The translations under genes were made by a program, and so were the position numbers. The notes under the pieces were generated by a model. That model saw only the letters and a program-made list of their open reading frames with translations. It was not told where the DNA came from and made no database searches. Of a DNA stretch of 53,454 nt, positions 35,735-45,394 are shown piece by piece. Origin of the DNA: SAR202 cluster bacterium (GTDB taxonomy: Bacteria; Chloroflexota; Dehalococcoidia; Lucifugimonadales; UBA3495). How positions within the stretch are numbered: position 1 is the stretch's first letter; each line of letters opens with the position of its first letter. The stretch is taken from the NCBI GenBank assembly GCA_013204585.1, contig JABMNL010000013.1, positions 1 through 53,454 of the forward strand, read 5' to 3'.

Positions 35735-35928
35735 TGGGCCGCCTTTGTGGTGTTGCCCTTTAGAAGGGTGGAGAGGCTTAAAAACCGCTTAGTTGGGTAT
35801 CTATATCAGTGGGTCGACGAACGCTATTCTAAGGCCGGCCCACCAAGGGATTTCAGTGCCTAACGTTAGCATAGCGACTGTGGATTTTCAATTGACGCTA
35901 CTAGCGCGGGAGGTGAACAACAGAGTGG

Positions 35929-38900
35929 TTAAGCTGTCACCAAATTTGGTTGGTCCATTGGGTATTCGGATTGCGAGATTGGCACACTCAGCACAACCCT
36001 GGCCCGCTCCATAATTTCGGTGCCAACATTGGCCTGGGGGACGAACACCCCATTCTCCATCGAAGCAATCGCTACGCCGTCTTGGAACACCAATCGGTTT
36101 CGTACCACAGCGGCTACTCTGGGACCGGGAGATATTATCCCGGCCAGGTTCAGCGGGTCGCATGCTGAAACGGCGATAAACCGACCATCCGGCTCGGTGT
36201 TCTTGATCTTGCGGAGTTGTTCAACCGCTTCCGGCAGGGCGAACTGCTCGCCAATGAACCCAGACACGAACCGCCCTCCCCTGATCTCGCCCCGCGCCTC
36301 CAGTCGGCGCAGAACGCGCACCAAGTCGCGCCACCGGTAAGACAGTGAGTCCCTGGCTAATAACTCGGGGAACACAAGACCGTAGCGGTCGAGTAGTTGG
36401 CGGGCAATGGGTTCGCTGCGGTCTTCTACTGGTTCAAAGGACTCAAGCAGCGACCAACGACTATAGCCGCGCCTTCGGCGTTGACCAGCGCGGTCTACGC
36501 GGCCATTACGCTGGCTGTTACGAGGCCTTCGCGCCGTGCCTCCCAGCCGCTGTCGCAGGGCTTCTACACCGTCAACGGTCACGCGACCTGACGCCGCCAA
36601 GCCCCAAAGGGCTTCTTCCACGTCTGAGGGTAGCCGTTGGGTTGCCGAAACAATGTCGGACAGGAAAGATGCCCCTCTTCCGCTGAGCACTTCTACTATT
36701 TCTTTGGCCGCGCCGGTCAGGCCTTCAGCGTCTTGGCCGGTTGGGCCGAGCACCCAGTCCAAAGAGTCGCGCAAGACCATGGTTATTGGCGTAGCTCTAG
36801 AAAATGATGCACGGCCATTTGATGGGGAAGGGGCGTTTTGTTGCAACGAAACGCGGCCCCAAACAACTTCACCACCAAGGCAGAGACGGTCTAGCATCAC
36901 GGAATCGTAATCCGAGACGCGGGAGAGCAAAACTTCTTCTTCAATCGCGCCCGATGCAGATTCGAACCCCTGCAATTGCTCGATGGCCGCGAGCAGGCCT
37001 CCCTCTCCTCGCAGACGCACCGCTGGGTCAACGTGCTGCCACCGTAGTAGAAAGCGCATTAGCACGGCTGGAGAGACCGGCTCCACTTGCTTGCGCAGGG
37101 AGTCGATGGTTGACCGGTGGATGCGGGCCAGAATGCGACGGTCGCAGAACTCTTCTTCCTCGACCCCGGTCCTGAAACTACCGCGAAGGACAACGCCTTC
37201 GTTCTCTAAGCGTCCAAACCCGTAGACGATGTCATCGCGGGGTATCGCCAACGATTGGACCGCTTCGGTGACGGTCAACGGGCCAGAGCATTCCACCCAA
37301 CCGCGCAACACAGCGTAGATGTTGTCTTCCCTTATCCCGTTACTTTCCAACAGGTGGGCAGGGGGAGCGGGGTCAAATTTGGCGTCAGGATAGATTGGGC
37401 TCAGCAGGGCAAGTCGTTCCGCCGCCGCCCAAAATGTTCCACCACTAGATTCCATCCGATAAGCCCGGTTTGCTATGACTAAAGACTCAAACCAATGAGG
37501 AATCGCGGTCATGCCATCCTGGATCGTTAATGCCATCGCAGTCGATTCAGGCATGATTCCAAGCACCAAAAGAGCATCGTGCAACTCGTCGGCATCCCGC
37601 ATCCGAGGCCAGGCGTTGGCTGATTCCCGTTCAATGGCAGCGGGGTCTAGGGTGCTAAGGTCTCGGGAGTCCTCGGGTAGGGCCCGCCGGAGAGATACCG
37701 CCCGCGCCCGCCGTTCCTCCAATGGAGCATCATCCAAGAAGGCGTAGGGCATGGCGTTCAATATCTGGTGAGAAAAGACCGACGGCTGAACGGTGTCCCG
37801 CCCGAATACCTCGATGGTCTCGTTGCTAATGCCGCCCAGCAGCTCTTTGCATCCTTCAACGTCCATTGCTTCGGTGAGACAGTCGCGCATGGTCTCGAAC
37901 ACCAGCGGATGATCGGGGACTTCTATATCGCCGGGCATTGCGTTGTCTTGGCAGGCCACCTGGGCGGGGAACACAGACGCCAACAAGTCGTCTGATCGCA
38001 TTCGGAGCAGGGGCGCCGGTACCTTGCGTCCGCCACTGTGCCGCAGAATCGCCAATGCCCTGGTAGCGTTCCACCGCCAGCGGGTGCCAAATAGCGGTGC
38101 CTGGAGAATGGCCTGTTCAAGCACGTCCTGTATCGTCCGTTCGTTCAGGTACGTGAAAACCTCATCGACGGGCATGGACAGCCCAGGCCCCAAAGCGAAA
38201 TTGAGGCCATCGTCGGTGGCGGTGGCCTGGAGCTCAAAATCGAAGGTGCGGCAGATTTTCTTGCGCAGCGCCATGCCCCAGGCCCGGTTAATCCGCACCC
38301 CAAATGGAGCGTGAATTACCAATTGCATGCCGCCGCTCTCGTCGAAGAACCGTTCGGCGACCACTTTATTCTTAGAGGGAATTACTCCCAAGACCCGCTT
38401 GCCTTCGACTAGGTAGGCGACCAATTGTCGGCTGGACTCTTGGTCTACCCCCGACTCGGCGACCACCCACTCCTGGGCCTTGGTGTGATTGTCCAGTCGT
38501 TCGTCAATGCCCTCACGAAGTTCTGATACTTCTTGGGACAGTTCCCAGGTACGACCGGGCGCTTCTCCCAACCAGAAAGGGATGTTTGGCGGTTGACCCT
38601 GGGCATCCTCCACGCGGACCTTGCCGCTTTCCACCCGGCGAATCTTCCACGGATTATTACCGAGGAGGAACACATCGCCGGCCAGACTCTCGATGGCAAA
38701 GTCCTCGTTCACGGTGCCAACGAAGGTCTCTTCTGGGTCGAGAATAACGTCGTAGTCGGCGTTGTCGGGGATTGCGCCGCCGCTGGTCATGGCCGCAATG
38801 GGCGCGCCGCGCCTGCCCTTTACTTTGAGGTTGATTCCGTCCCGATGGAGATAGGCCCCGCCACGACCCTGCCGGAGTGTGAACCCATTGGAGAGTACAT

Positions 38901-40266
38901 CAACAACCTGGTCGAACTTTTCCTTGGGTAAATCGCGATAGGGATAGGCGTTACGGCACAGGGCAAACAACTTTTCTTCCGACCATTCTTCCTGGGCGCA
39001 GGAGGCGACTATCTGCTGGGCCAATACGTCGATTGGCCAAGGCGGAATAATCAGGGTGTCCAGGTTGCCATGCTTGATTGCCCGGGCCAGGGCAACGCAC
39101 TCTGCCAGCTCATCCCTGGTTAGGGGGAATAGGCGACCTTTGGGAGTCCCGCCGACTTGGTGGCCGGAACGTCCCACACGTTGCAACAAAACCCCTATGG
39201 AGCGAGGTGAGCCAATCTGGCAGACCAAATCAACGACGCCGATGTCGATGCCCAATTCCAAGGACGCGGTGGCCACACATACCTTGACCTGTCCGCCCTT
39301 TAGCTTCTCTTCGGCAGCCAACCGTGTGGTCCGGGACAGACTGCCATGGTGGGCGACGACTGCTTCTTCACCCAAGCGCACTGAAAGCTGGTGGGAGACC
39401 CGCTCAACAAGGCGACGGGTGTTGACGAAAACCAAAGTGGTGCCGTGGGCGCGAACTAAGTCGGTTACAGCATCCAGCGTCTCGGCCCACATTTCATGGG
39501 AGGCAATTGGACCCAATTCCCGCTGGGGCAGGTGCAAGGCTAGGTCGATGGTGCGGGCATGGCCGGTGTTCACAATTAAACAGTCGGGTTTGCCGTCGGG
39601 CGCGATGGAGTTGTTGCCAACCAGCAATCTCCCAACTTCTTCGATGGGCCGTTGGGTGGCCGAAAGCCCAATTCGAACGATGGGTTTCTCAGCCAAGGCG
39701 CAGAGCCGCTCAACCGACAGCGAAAGGTGGGAACCACGCTTGTCGTCAGCGACGGCGTGAATCTCGTCCAAAATGAGGGTGGTGACTCCGGTTAGACCTT
39801 GGCGACCGCTTCGGGAAGTCAACAAGATGTATAAAGACTCGGGAGTGGTTATCAGGATGTGAGGCGGGCGCTTGGCCATTTTGGCCCGGTCGTAAGCCTT
39901 AGTATCCCCGGTGCGGACGCCAGCACGAATTTCTGGCAGGGGAGTACCAGCTGCCTCGGCAAGAATGGCAATCTCTTCCAAGGGCGTGGCCAGGTTCTTT
40001 TGAATATCGTTGGAAAGAGCCTTCAGCGGCGAAACGTACACAACTTGAGTGGAATCTGGTATCTCACCGGCAAGCCCTTGCCGCACCAAGTTGTCGATAC
40101 AGGTTAGGAACGCGGCCAAAGTTTTGCCGGAACCCGTCGGCGCAGCAATCAGTGTGTGGCGGCCTTGGGCAATGGCCGGCCAGCCTTGTAGTTGGGCATC
40201 GGTAGGCTCTGGGAACCTACTTTTGAACCACTCTTGTACCAGGGGGTGGAACTGAGCGAGAGGCAT
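35929..40266 (-). CDS. lhr: Lhr-type large ATP-dependent helicase
   Basis: A 1,445-residue superfamily 2 helicase. Walker A APTGSGKT at 42-49, motif Ib region TPESLYILLTS, Walker B DEIH at 167-170, SATQRP (motif III) and GRSGHQ (motif VI) form the RecA core. Beyond it come the Lhr winged-helix and DUF4635/Lhr-CTD-like regions, which make up the extra length of the bacterial long form. Lhr proteins unwind RNA:DNA or DNA and have been tied to DNA repair. The protein is close to the known full length, so it is not truncated. ATG start. It is divergent from the Nudix gene. Confidence 0.92.
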   Translation of the reverse strand: MPLAQFHPLVQEWFKSRFPEPTDAQLQGWPAIAQGRHTLIAAPTGSGKTLAAFLTCIDNLVRQGLAGEIPDSTQVVYVSPLKALSNDIQKNLATPLEEIAILAEAAGTPLPEIRAGVRTGDTKAYDRAKMAKRPPHILITTPESLYILLTSRSGRQGLTGVTTLILDEIHAVADDKRGSHLSLSVERLCALAEKPIVRIGLSATQRPIEEVGRLLVGNNSIAPDGKPDCLIVNTGHARTIDLALHLPQRELGPIASHEMWAETLDAVTDLVRAHGTTLVFVNTRRLVERVSHQLSVRLGEEAVVAHHGSLSRTTRLAAEEKLKGGQVKVCVATASLELGIDIGVVDLVCQIGSPRSIGVLLQRVGRSGHQVGGTPKGRLFPLTRDELAECVALARAIKHGNLDTLIIPPWPIDVLAQQIVASCAQEEWSEEKLFALCRNAYPYRDLPKEKFDQVVDVLSNGFTLRQGRGGAYLHRDGINLKVKGRRGAPIAAMTSGGAIPDNADYDVILDPEETFVGTVNEDFAIESLAGDVFLLGNNPWKIRRVESGKVRVEDAQGQPPNIPFWLGEAPGRTWELSQEVSELREGIDERLDNHTKAQEWVVAESGVDQESSRQLVAYLVEGKRVLGVIPSKNKVVAERFFDESGGMQLVIHAPFGVRINRAWGMALRKKICRTFDFELQATATDDGLNFALGPGLSMPVDEVFTYLNERTIQDVLEQAILQAPLFGTRWRWNATRALAILRHSGGRKVPAPLLRMRSDDLLASVFPAQVACQDNAMPGDIEVPDHPLVFETMRDCLTEAMDVEGCKELLGGISNETIEVFGRDTVQPSVFSHQILNAMPYAFLDDAPLEERRARAVSLRRALPEDSRDLSTLDPAAIERESANAWPRMRDADELHDALLVLGIMPESTAMALTIQDGMTAIPHWFESLVIANRAYRMESSGGTFWAAAERLALLSPIYPDAKFDPAPPAHLLESNGIREDNIYAVLRGWVECSGPLTVTEAVQSLAIPRDDIVYGFGRLENEGVVLRGSFRTGVEEEEFCDRRILARIHRSTIDSLRKQVEPVSPAVLMRFLLRWQHVDPAVRLRGEGGLLAAIEQLQGFESASGAIEEEVLLSRVSDYDSVMLDRLCLGGEVVWGRVSLQQNAPSPSNGRASFSRATPITMVLRDSLDWVLGPTGQDAEGLTGAAKEIVEVLSGRGASFLSDIVSATQRLPSDVEEALWGLAASGRVTVDGVEALRQRLGGTARRPRNSQRNGRVDRAGQRRRRGYSRWSLLESFEPVEDRSEPIARQLLDRYGLVFPELLARDSLSYRWRDLVRVLRRLEARGEIRGGRFVSGFIGEQFALPEAVEQLRKIKNTEPDGRFIAVSACDPLNLAGIISPGPRVAAVVRNRLVFQDGVAIASMENGVFVPQANVGTEIMERARVVLSVPISQSEYPMDQPNLVTA

Positions 40267-40467
40267 AGCAAAATTCTAGCACAGGGTTGGGATTGGAACC
40301 CTTTACATAATCGAGCACGGAGGACGATAAGACCAGTGCTTGATGTCAGTTTGCGGGTTTCGTGCCGGGTGTTTTCCGCCAGCAGGATTCGATATGCTAT
40401 GCTCCTATTAATCGGGAAATCAGGCGTGGCCGCGATATGAGGCCGCATCGAGTGAGTCGAGACACCT

Positions 40468-41280
40468 ATGGCTGAATTACTGGGATTTAAACCCAATCAA
40501 TTTAACGGCATCGTTGTGGCCCCGTTGGAGTTGCCTGATGACGTTCAAGAATTTGACGACAGACTTTCCGCATCATTGGCCCAATGGTCTGCAGACGGAT
40601 ACCTGGTTGTTTGGCTGGAGATTCCCAAGGCAATATCGTCATTAATTCCCAAGGCTATCGACCAAGGGTTCGATTTCCACCACACGGACGACGCCTATAT
40701 CCTGCTGACTAAACGTTTAGTAGAAGGCTCCAATATTCCTCCGTTTGCCACCCACTATATTGGCATCGGTGGCGTGGTTCTAACCCCGGAGAAAGACTTG
40801 CTTGTGGTGCGGGAGAAATATGGCGTCGGCGGTCGTACCCCGACGTTGAAACTGCCCGGCGGGGCCTTGCTGGCCGGTGAACACCTGGGACAAGCAATCG
40901 AGCGGGAAGTTCTCGAAGAGACGGGTGTCAAGTCCGAGTTCGAGTCCATTGCATGTTTTCGCCAATGGCACGGCTACCGGTACGGAAAATCGGATATCTA
41001 CTTTGTGGGCAAGCTGCGACCACTCAGCAGAGAAATCGTTATGCAGACTTCAGAGATTCAAGAATGTCTCTGGATGCCAGTCGATGACTTCATTGGGTCT
41101 GAGAACATCAGCAACTTCAACAAACAGATTGTTCGGGCTGCCCTCGAGTCTGATGGCATAGTGCAATCGTTTATCGAAGGGTTTGGCGGCCCAGACACCC
41201 GTGAATACTTCATGCCCAGACACCTCATTGATGGCTCGGGAGTTGTGCCTTTCCCCGGAGACCCTACATCGACCGCTTAA
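40468..41280 (+). CDS. Nudix hydrolase with pre-Nudix domain
   Basis: A 270-residue protein. Residues 1-90 form an N-terminal domain resembling the pre-Nudix domain of NUDT6/plant Nudix proteins (DGYLVVWLEIPKAISSLIPKAIDQGFDFHHT). The Nudix domain follows: GxxxxxE at 132-138 and REVLEETGV at 146-154, a fully intact Nudix box that binds the divalent metal and cleaves nucleoside-diphosphate-linked substrates. The last ~60 residues are not part of the usual core. ATG at 40468. Substrate unknown; sequence alone cannot choose among nucleotide-sugar, NADH and ADP-ribose. Divergent from lhr. Confidence 0.85.
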   Translation: MAELLGFKPNQFNGIVVAPLELPDDVQEFDDRLSASLAQWSADGYLVVWLEIPKAISSLIPKAIDQGFDFHHTDDAYILLTKRLVEGSNIPPFATHYIGIGGVVLTPEKDLLVVREKYGVGGRTPTLKLPGGALLAGEHLGQAIEREVLEETGVKSEFESIACFRQWHGYRYGKSDIYFVGKLRPLSREIVMQTSEIQECLWMPVDDFIGSENISNFNKQIVRAALESDGIVQSFIEGFGGPDTREYFMPRHLIDGSGVVPFPGDPTSTA

Positions 41281-42019
41281 TTTAATAGTCTTTTAGTTCA
41301 CAGACGCACACCGTCTCCACACTTCACCGGGGAAAGTACGTTGTACGATGGGGCCAAGTTGATGGCCCAGATAGGTCATCGGGGATGATACCGGGCGTAC
41401 TCGGCTCATATGCCCAATTTGGTGACAATGTGTTAATGGCAGCGTTACACGGCAGCGCAAAAAATGATAGCTGGGCCCCGTATGCCATTCTTGGTATGCA
41501 ACTAGGCCTGCTCCCTGTGTTTGTTGCATTGCTCATCACACGTTTACCCATCTGACTAATTAGGTCATCCCCGTTTAGTTGGTTCTTCCTCTTCTCTAGG
41601 CGTCTACCTTCCCCCCCCATTTTTCGCGTACCACACCTGAATGCTCCTGCTTTGGTAATTTAACCCGAGCCTATACACCGCTGCCGAGCTACTAGTTCGC
41701 CCCTTTACATAACCAATTCCGTTACACTGAACATCCATTTATGGCTCCGGCTTTCTACTACTCCGGCATCTTTTTTCGATTAGCCCGTTTGTCATCCTCA
41801 GGACTACCAGATTGGATGGCCTCTATAAAGAGGGATGGGCCGACAATGTAATCACAGCGCACACACACTTCATACGCAATCTTAGCAGGCCTTGACACTT
41901 AGCCAGCGGATATTAGACGTCAGACAAGTGCGCCATGTTCACGCTGAACGACCTTGGGGGAGGTCACTCCGGACTGAACAGTGTACCGGCAGCGGAACAA
42001 GGATGGCAGGAGGTCTGGT
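41281..42019. other. 739-bp gene-poor segment before the pseudopilin gene
   Basis: The longest stretch without a confident gene. A run of eight or nine C lies near 41612-41620. Minus-strand frames of 78 and 98 codons (41293-41529, 41324-41620) have no protein-like composition. One plus-strand frame (41385-41555) looks more plausible. No terminator, tRNA or obvious repeat is visible. The base composition looks more T/A-rich and less coding-like than neighbouring genes. Confidence 0.5.
41385..41555 (+). CDS. Possible small hydrophobic protein (56 aa), tentative
   Basis: Frame ATG 41385 to TGA 41553-41555, 56 residues beginning MIPGVLGSYAQ. The C-terminal half is hydrophobic (GLLPVFVALLI), enough for one membrane segment, and the residue mix looks more protein-like than the overlapping antisense frames. 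Against it: only GGGG directly at the start codon and no proper Shine-Dalgarno site, and the frame is open a further 90 bases upstream, so it could be a relic of a longer gene. No family recognised. Confidence 0.22.
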   Translation: MIPGVLGSYAQFGDNVLMAALHGSAKNDSWAPYAILGMQLGLLPVFVALLITRLPI

Positions 42020-42760
42020 TTGAAACTTTTCAAGAAAATACTTCAATGTCAGGCTGGGTTCACTCTAATCGAGATGGTAGTGGTCATCGCCATCATGGGC
42101 GTTATGGCTGGGGTCGCAGTACCTGCCACTACCAAGCATATAGACGGTGCAAAAGCCCGGGGCTACGAACAGGACTTGGCGATGATTCAGATTGCAGTCG
42201 ATAGCTTTTACACTTCAGCTGACAATGAGCGACATCTAGGACTAAGACAATTCCCCATTCTTGCCGGGTCTCAAAAAGGCGCCTCAGTCCTTTGGGACGA
42301 TACCAGCACCACGGCATTCTCGGAAATTCCGGCCAACCCGGCACTGGGCATTCGAGGCGGAGAACCATATTGGACCGACAACCGTGACGGCTTCAGGCGA
42401 GCTGAAGACAATGTTTTGTTGTCCCAGGCAACTGCAGTAACGGACGCGGGCGTCGGAGGCTTCTACCCATCGAAGGTGGAGATTGAAGGTACTTTCTATG
42501 CGGTGGACTCCAGAGGGTATTTCATAGATTTTGCTCCCTTGATTAAGGCCAAGTTACTCCGGTCTGCCCCTCTTTCCGCCTCCGTTGACAATGGTGGAGT
42601 TGAGGAAGGCTCAGACGGGTCATATATCTGGTACTTGGACAGCCGCGGTCAAGTAAATTCAATTTTGGCCTCGTTCCCTTACAACGGCCTGCACTTCTCT
42701 GGAGTTCCAATCGCGGGAGCAAAAGACCGTAGGGGCTTCCAGAAAGGGATTTATCCGTAA
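42020..42760 (+). CDS. Type IV pilin / type II secretion pseudopilin-like protein
   Basis: The start is a TTG at 42020, placed by AGGAGG at 42008-42013 six bases away; the open frame begins earlier at 41981. This gives a very short basic leader (MKLFKKILQCQAG) and the class III signal G|FTLIEMVVVIAIMGVMAGVAVPA, with the Glu at position 5 of the mature protein that governs assembly. The remaining ~220 residues form a head of unknown fold with few cysteines, larger than a minor pseudopilin. No pilin peptidase, secretion ATPase or other pilin gene is nearby, so it is an orphan here; assembly would use machinery encoded elsewhere. Confidence 0.85.
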   Translation: MKLFKKILQCQAGFTLIEMVVVIAIMGVMAGVAVPATTKHIDGAKARGYEQDLAMIQIAVDSFYTSADNERHLGLRQFPILAGSQKGASVLWDDTSTTAFSEIPANPALGIRGGEPYWTDNRDGFRRAEDNVLLSQATAVTDAGVGGFYPSKVEIEGTFYAVDSRGYFIDFAPLIKAKLLRSAPLSASVDNGGVEEGSDGSYIWYLDSRGQVNSILASFPYNGLHFSGVPIAGAKDRRGFQKGIYP

Positions 42761-42800
42761 TTGATCTCTTAGCAGAGGTGTGCCAGTCCCGGTTTCCAGA

Positions 42801-43061
42801 CTATTTCCTAGACACCAGTGCGAGCTTTGCTTTTCTGTCCAACGACTTGATCTCAAATTCACGTTTTGCGGCGACTCCCCTATCCTGGCAAATCTCCTGG
42901 TATACGAGTTGCAGAGGACCGCGGCCTCGCGTGTATTTTGCGCCTTGCCCCGCTTCGTGCTCGGCCATGCGGCGCTCTAAATCATTGGTGATACCGGTAT
43001 AGAGAGTCCCGTCGGCGCATTGCAGGATATATACGGTCCAGTTCAAAGGTTTTGGCCCCAT
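42801..43061 (-). CDS. GIY-YIG nuclease-fold protein (UPF0213/YhbQ type)
   Basis: An 86-residue single-domain protein. The GIY-YIG signature appears as VYILQCADGTLYTGITND (Tyr11 and Tyr21 region), followed by LERRMAEHEAGQGAKYTRGRGP, with Arg30 and the downstream region typical of stand-alone YhbQ-like proteins. Homologues are thought to act on DNA in repair, but this is not proven. It is convergent with the pseudopilin gene and divergent from the small gene at 43237. Confidence 0.9.
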   Translation of the reverse strand: MGPKPLNWTVYILQCADGTLYTGITNDLERRMAEHEAGQGAKYTRGRGPLQLVYQEICQDRGVAAKREFEIKSLDRKAKLALVSRK

Positions 43062-43236
43062 TCATATTGCTTGTTACAAAAGTGATTGTTTGGCTTGCCT
43101 AGGCCAGCGGTGAGCGAAAATAGATTCTTTGACGTAGTATGAACCGTCCGCCAGTCCGGACCCATTAAATTTCGGACCAAAAGCCCCGACACTTTCGCGA
43201 ATGGGGTGTTCTGCCCAATGGCCGAGGAGCATAACT

Positions 43237-43575
43237 ATGGCTACAGATGAATTGCAAAACCGCATCGAGGTATTGGAAAGTAAGGTTGCGGAGTTGGAAT
43301 CTCAGCAGCTTCTTGCGACCAAAGAAGCTGCTTATGTGTACATCCACTCCAATTGGAGCTTTATCCGCTGGTTCTTGACCAGAGAGCAAGACCGTGCTGG
43401 TGAAGGTACCGAAACCTATGCGAGGGCTAAGAACGCTGAAAGGCTAATCGACTCTGGGCTGTCCCGAAACCTTAGAGAGGTCCATTTCGAGCCTAAAGCA
43501 ATGGATGTCGCCCACCGGTGGCGCATCGAAGTGACGGTCATCCTGACGCAAAACGGCTACACGTTCTTCGATTAA
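43237..43575 (+). CDS. Small hypothetical protein with N-terminal coiled coil
   Basis: 112 residues from the ATG at 43237, chosen because AGGAG (43225-43229) precedes it; the frame is open back to 43201. The first ~35 residues form a short coiled coil (IEVLESKVAELESQQLLATKEA), followed by a mixed region with WSFIRWFLTREQD and a C-terminal part that ends VTVILTQNGYTFFD. No cysteines, signal peptide or membrane span. I do not recognise the family. Real-gene status rests on the good ribosome site, amino-acid composition and intact length. Confidence 0.6.
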   Translation: MATDELQNRIEVLESKVAELESQQLLATKEAAYVYIHSNWSFIRWFLTREQDRAGEGTETYARAKNAERLIDSGLSRNLREVHFEPKAMDVAHRWRIEVTVILTQNGYTFFD

Positions 43576-43686
43576 TCGGCCAACAAGAATCCAAATTTGC
43601 TAGCAAAACCGGAGAAGCATTGGCAGCAAATTAGGTTAGCAGTATTGGCGCCGACCCCGGAAAACACTGGTCGATGGCCGTAACTA

Positions 43687-44340
43687 TTAAACCGGCCATT
43701 GCTGGCGGTTGTAGGCAGCATCCCAAAACATGTATTCGTAGCGGCTACTAGACAAGAATGCTTGACGCATGGCTTCCAGTTCAAGTTTGCCAGCCCTTTT
43801 GGCCGTCTTGTCGACAAAGCCCCGCCATGCTTCCACGCTGCCCTCAAGCAACCCCTCGACATAGAATCGGGTCCATTGCCCATAGAGCGGGTGCTCCGAC
43901 TGGCCAACCTCGTCCTTCAGCAGATGGTAGGTCCAAGGGCAAGGCAGCAGGGCGGCTGCGGTCGGACCAAGGCCGTGAAGCGACGCCGTTTGCAACATGT
44001 GGTCCACGTACGCTTTGTTGGCTGGTGATTGCACTGAGTTTTCTGCATCAGCAATTGAAAGTCCTGCAGCAGCAAACAGCTTTTGGTGTAGGGGCCGCTC
44101 CACCGGAGTCATCACTCTGAGGGCTAAGTCTTGAAACGTCTGGGAGTCCGGCGCTTTGGCCAGGGCCAGGGCCACTGTCCGTCCAAACCCCTCAAGATAA
44201 AGGTAATCCTGGATCAGATACTGCCGAAAGGTTTCTTCGGGTAGTGTGCCGTCTTTTATTTCTTTGAGAAATGGATGGTCAAAAATACGCCGCCAGATGG
44301 GCTCTACCTCGTTCTTGAGCTGCTCACTGAAACTGGTCAT
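43687..44340 (-). CDS. tenA: TenA-family thiaminase II (first copy)
   Basis: Hydrolyses base-degraded thiamin (aminopyrimidines) so the HMP moiety can be reused. 217 residues; the active-site set is complete: Asp45 with tyrosines in QDYLYL, Cys134 in LLPCPWTYHLL and Glu202 in RYEYMFW. The cysteine marks it as a TenA_C type. Divergent from thiD across a 200-bp gap that holds the thiD promoter. It sits outside the TPP-riboswitch unit, unlike the second copy, so the two may be expressed under different conditions. Confidence 0.9.
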   Translation of the reverse strand: MTSFSEQLKNEVEPIWRRIFDHPFLKEIKDGTLPEETFRQYLIQDYLYLEGFGRTVALALAKAPDSQTFQDLALRVMTPVERPLHQKLFAAAGLSIADAENSVQSPANKAYVDHMLQTASLHGLGPTAAALLPCPWTYHLLKDEVGQSEHPLYGQWTRFYVEGLLEGSVEAWRGFVDKTAKRAGKLELEAMRQAFLSSSRYEYMFWDAAYNRQQWPV

Positions 44341-44477
44341 TATCCGGTCGTCTGCTCCAATTCACGTTCGTGACGGTCTACGTGGCGCGTCTTAAGCCCT
44401 ACTGTGGACCGGACTTAAGCCGACCGCGACTGCTTCAAGTTTGATTGTACAATTCTATCCTACCCGGGCTAGGATGG

Positions 44478-44507
44478 TTGACATGAATTCTGAGCCACTC
44501 TTATTTT
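44478..44507 (+). promoter_or_regulatory. Likely sigma70-type promoter for thiD-thiE
   Basis: TTGACA (44478-44483), 18-bp spacer, TATTTT (44502-44507), about 30 bp before the thiD start codon. No TPP riboswitch is visible in this short leader. Confidence 0.5.
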
Positions 44508-44538
44508 TCCCCAGGGAAATCGCTTGCCGAGGTGAACG

Positions 44539-45354
44539 ATGGTCGGCGTGAGAAAGATTCCCTCGGTCCTAACGATAGCGGGATCCGACTCGGGCGGCGG
44601 CGCGGGCATCCAAGCCGATCTAAAAACCTTTGCCGCCTTGGGCGTTTATGGTACGTCGGCCGTGACTGCCATCACTGCCCAAAACACGGTGGCCGTGACG
44701 GCTGTACATGAGGTTCCAACAGACGTTATTGCGGCCCAGATCAAGGCCGTCATCACCGATATCGGAGTAGATGCCGTCAAGACTGGCATGCTGTCGAGTA
44801 GTGCGATTATCGAGTGTGTGGCGGCCTCTCTCTCCGCGTTGTCTGGCTTGGTCGGTTTGGTGGTGGATCCGGTGATGGTAGCAAAGAGCGGCGATTCCCT
44901 GCTTCGGGCCGAGGCAGTGCTCACGTTAAGAGAGCTATTGCTACCCTTAGCAACGGTGGTTACTCCAAACATACCTGAAGCTGAGACTCTTACTGGTATG
45001 ACCATCGTCTCCGACGATGACGTTCGCAAAGCTGCTCAAGCAATTGTGGAAATGGGAGCTAAATCGGTGGTGATAAAGGGCGGTCACCGAGAGGGCCCAG
45101 CCACTGATTTGTACTACGATGGAGCTAACTTTCGTGAATTCACAGCTCCTAGATTCGAGACTGTTAACACCCATGGTACCGGGTGCACCTTCGCATCGGC
45201 CGTGGCCGCAGGTCTTGCCAAGGGGCTGGAAACGGAAGATGCAGTGGGTAAGGCGAAAGAGTTTGTAACCGAGGCCATCCGCAACTCCTTTCCCATTGGA
45301 CAGGGCCACGGTCCCCTGAACCACTTCTACGAGTTTTGGGCAAGGGATCTGTAA
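44539..45354 (+). CDS. thiD: Hydroxymethylpyrimidine (phosphate) kinase
   Basis: Phosphorylates HMP and HMP-phosphate to HMP-PP, the pyrimidine partner for ThiE. 271 residues of the ribokinase-like fold: [55 protein letters not shown] and the anion-hole [18 protein letters not shown] near the C-terminus. ATG with GAGGTGAACG just before. The extended thiE follows 40 bp later, so the two form one unit. Confidence 0.94.
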   Translation: MVGVRKIPSVLTIAGSDSGGGAGIQADLKTFAALGVYGTSAVTAITAQNTVAVTAVHEVPTDVIAAQIKAVITDIGVDAVKTGMLSSSAIIECVAASLSALSGLVGLVVDPVMVAKSGDSLLRAEAVLTLRELLLPLATVVTPNIPEAETLTGMTIVSDDDVRKAAQAIVEMGAKSVVIKGGHREGPATDLYYDGANFREFTAPRFETVNTHGTGCTFASAVAAGLAKGLETEDAVGKAKEFVTEAIRNSFPIGQGHGPLNHFYEFWARDL

Positions 45355-45394
45355 TGAAGTCTCGGATTAAAGGACTAGATAAAGGATTAGAAAT

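Noticed and set aside
41293-41620. Minus-strand frames of 78 and 98 codons in the gene-poor segment
   Set aside because: No protein-like composition or ribosome site; a plus-strand frame in the same place is more plausible.
41741-41851. A 36-codon plus-strand frame (MAPAFYYSG...)
   Set aside because: No Shine-Dalgarno site and too short to support.
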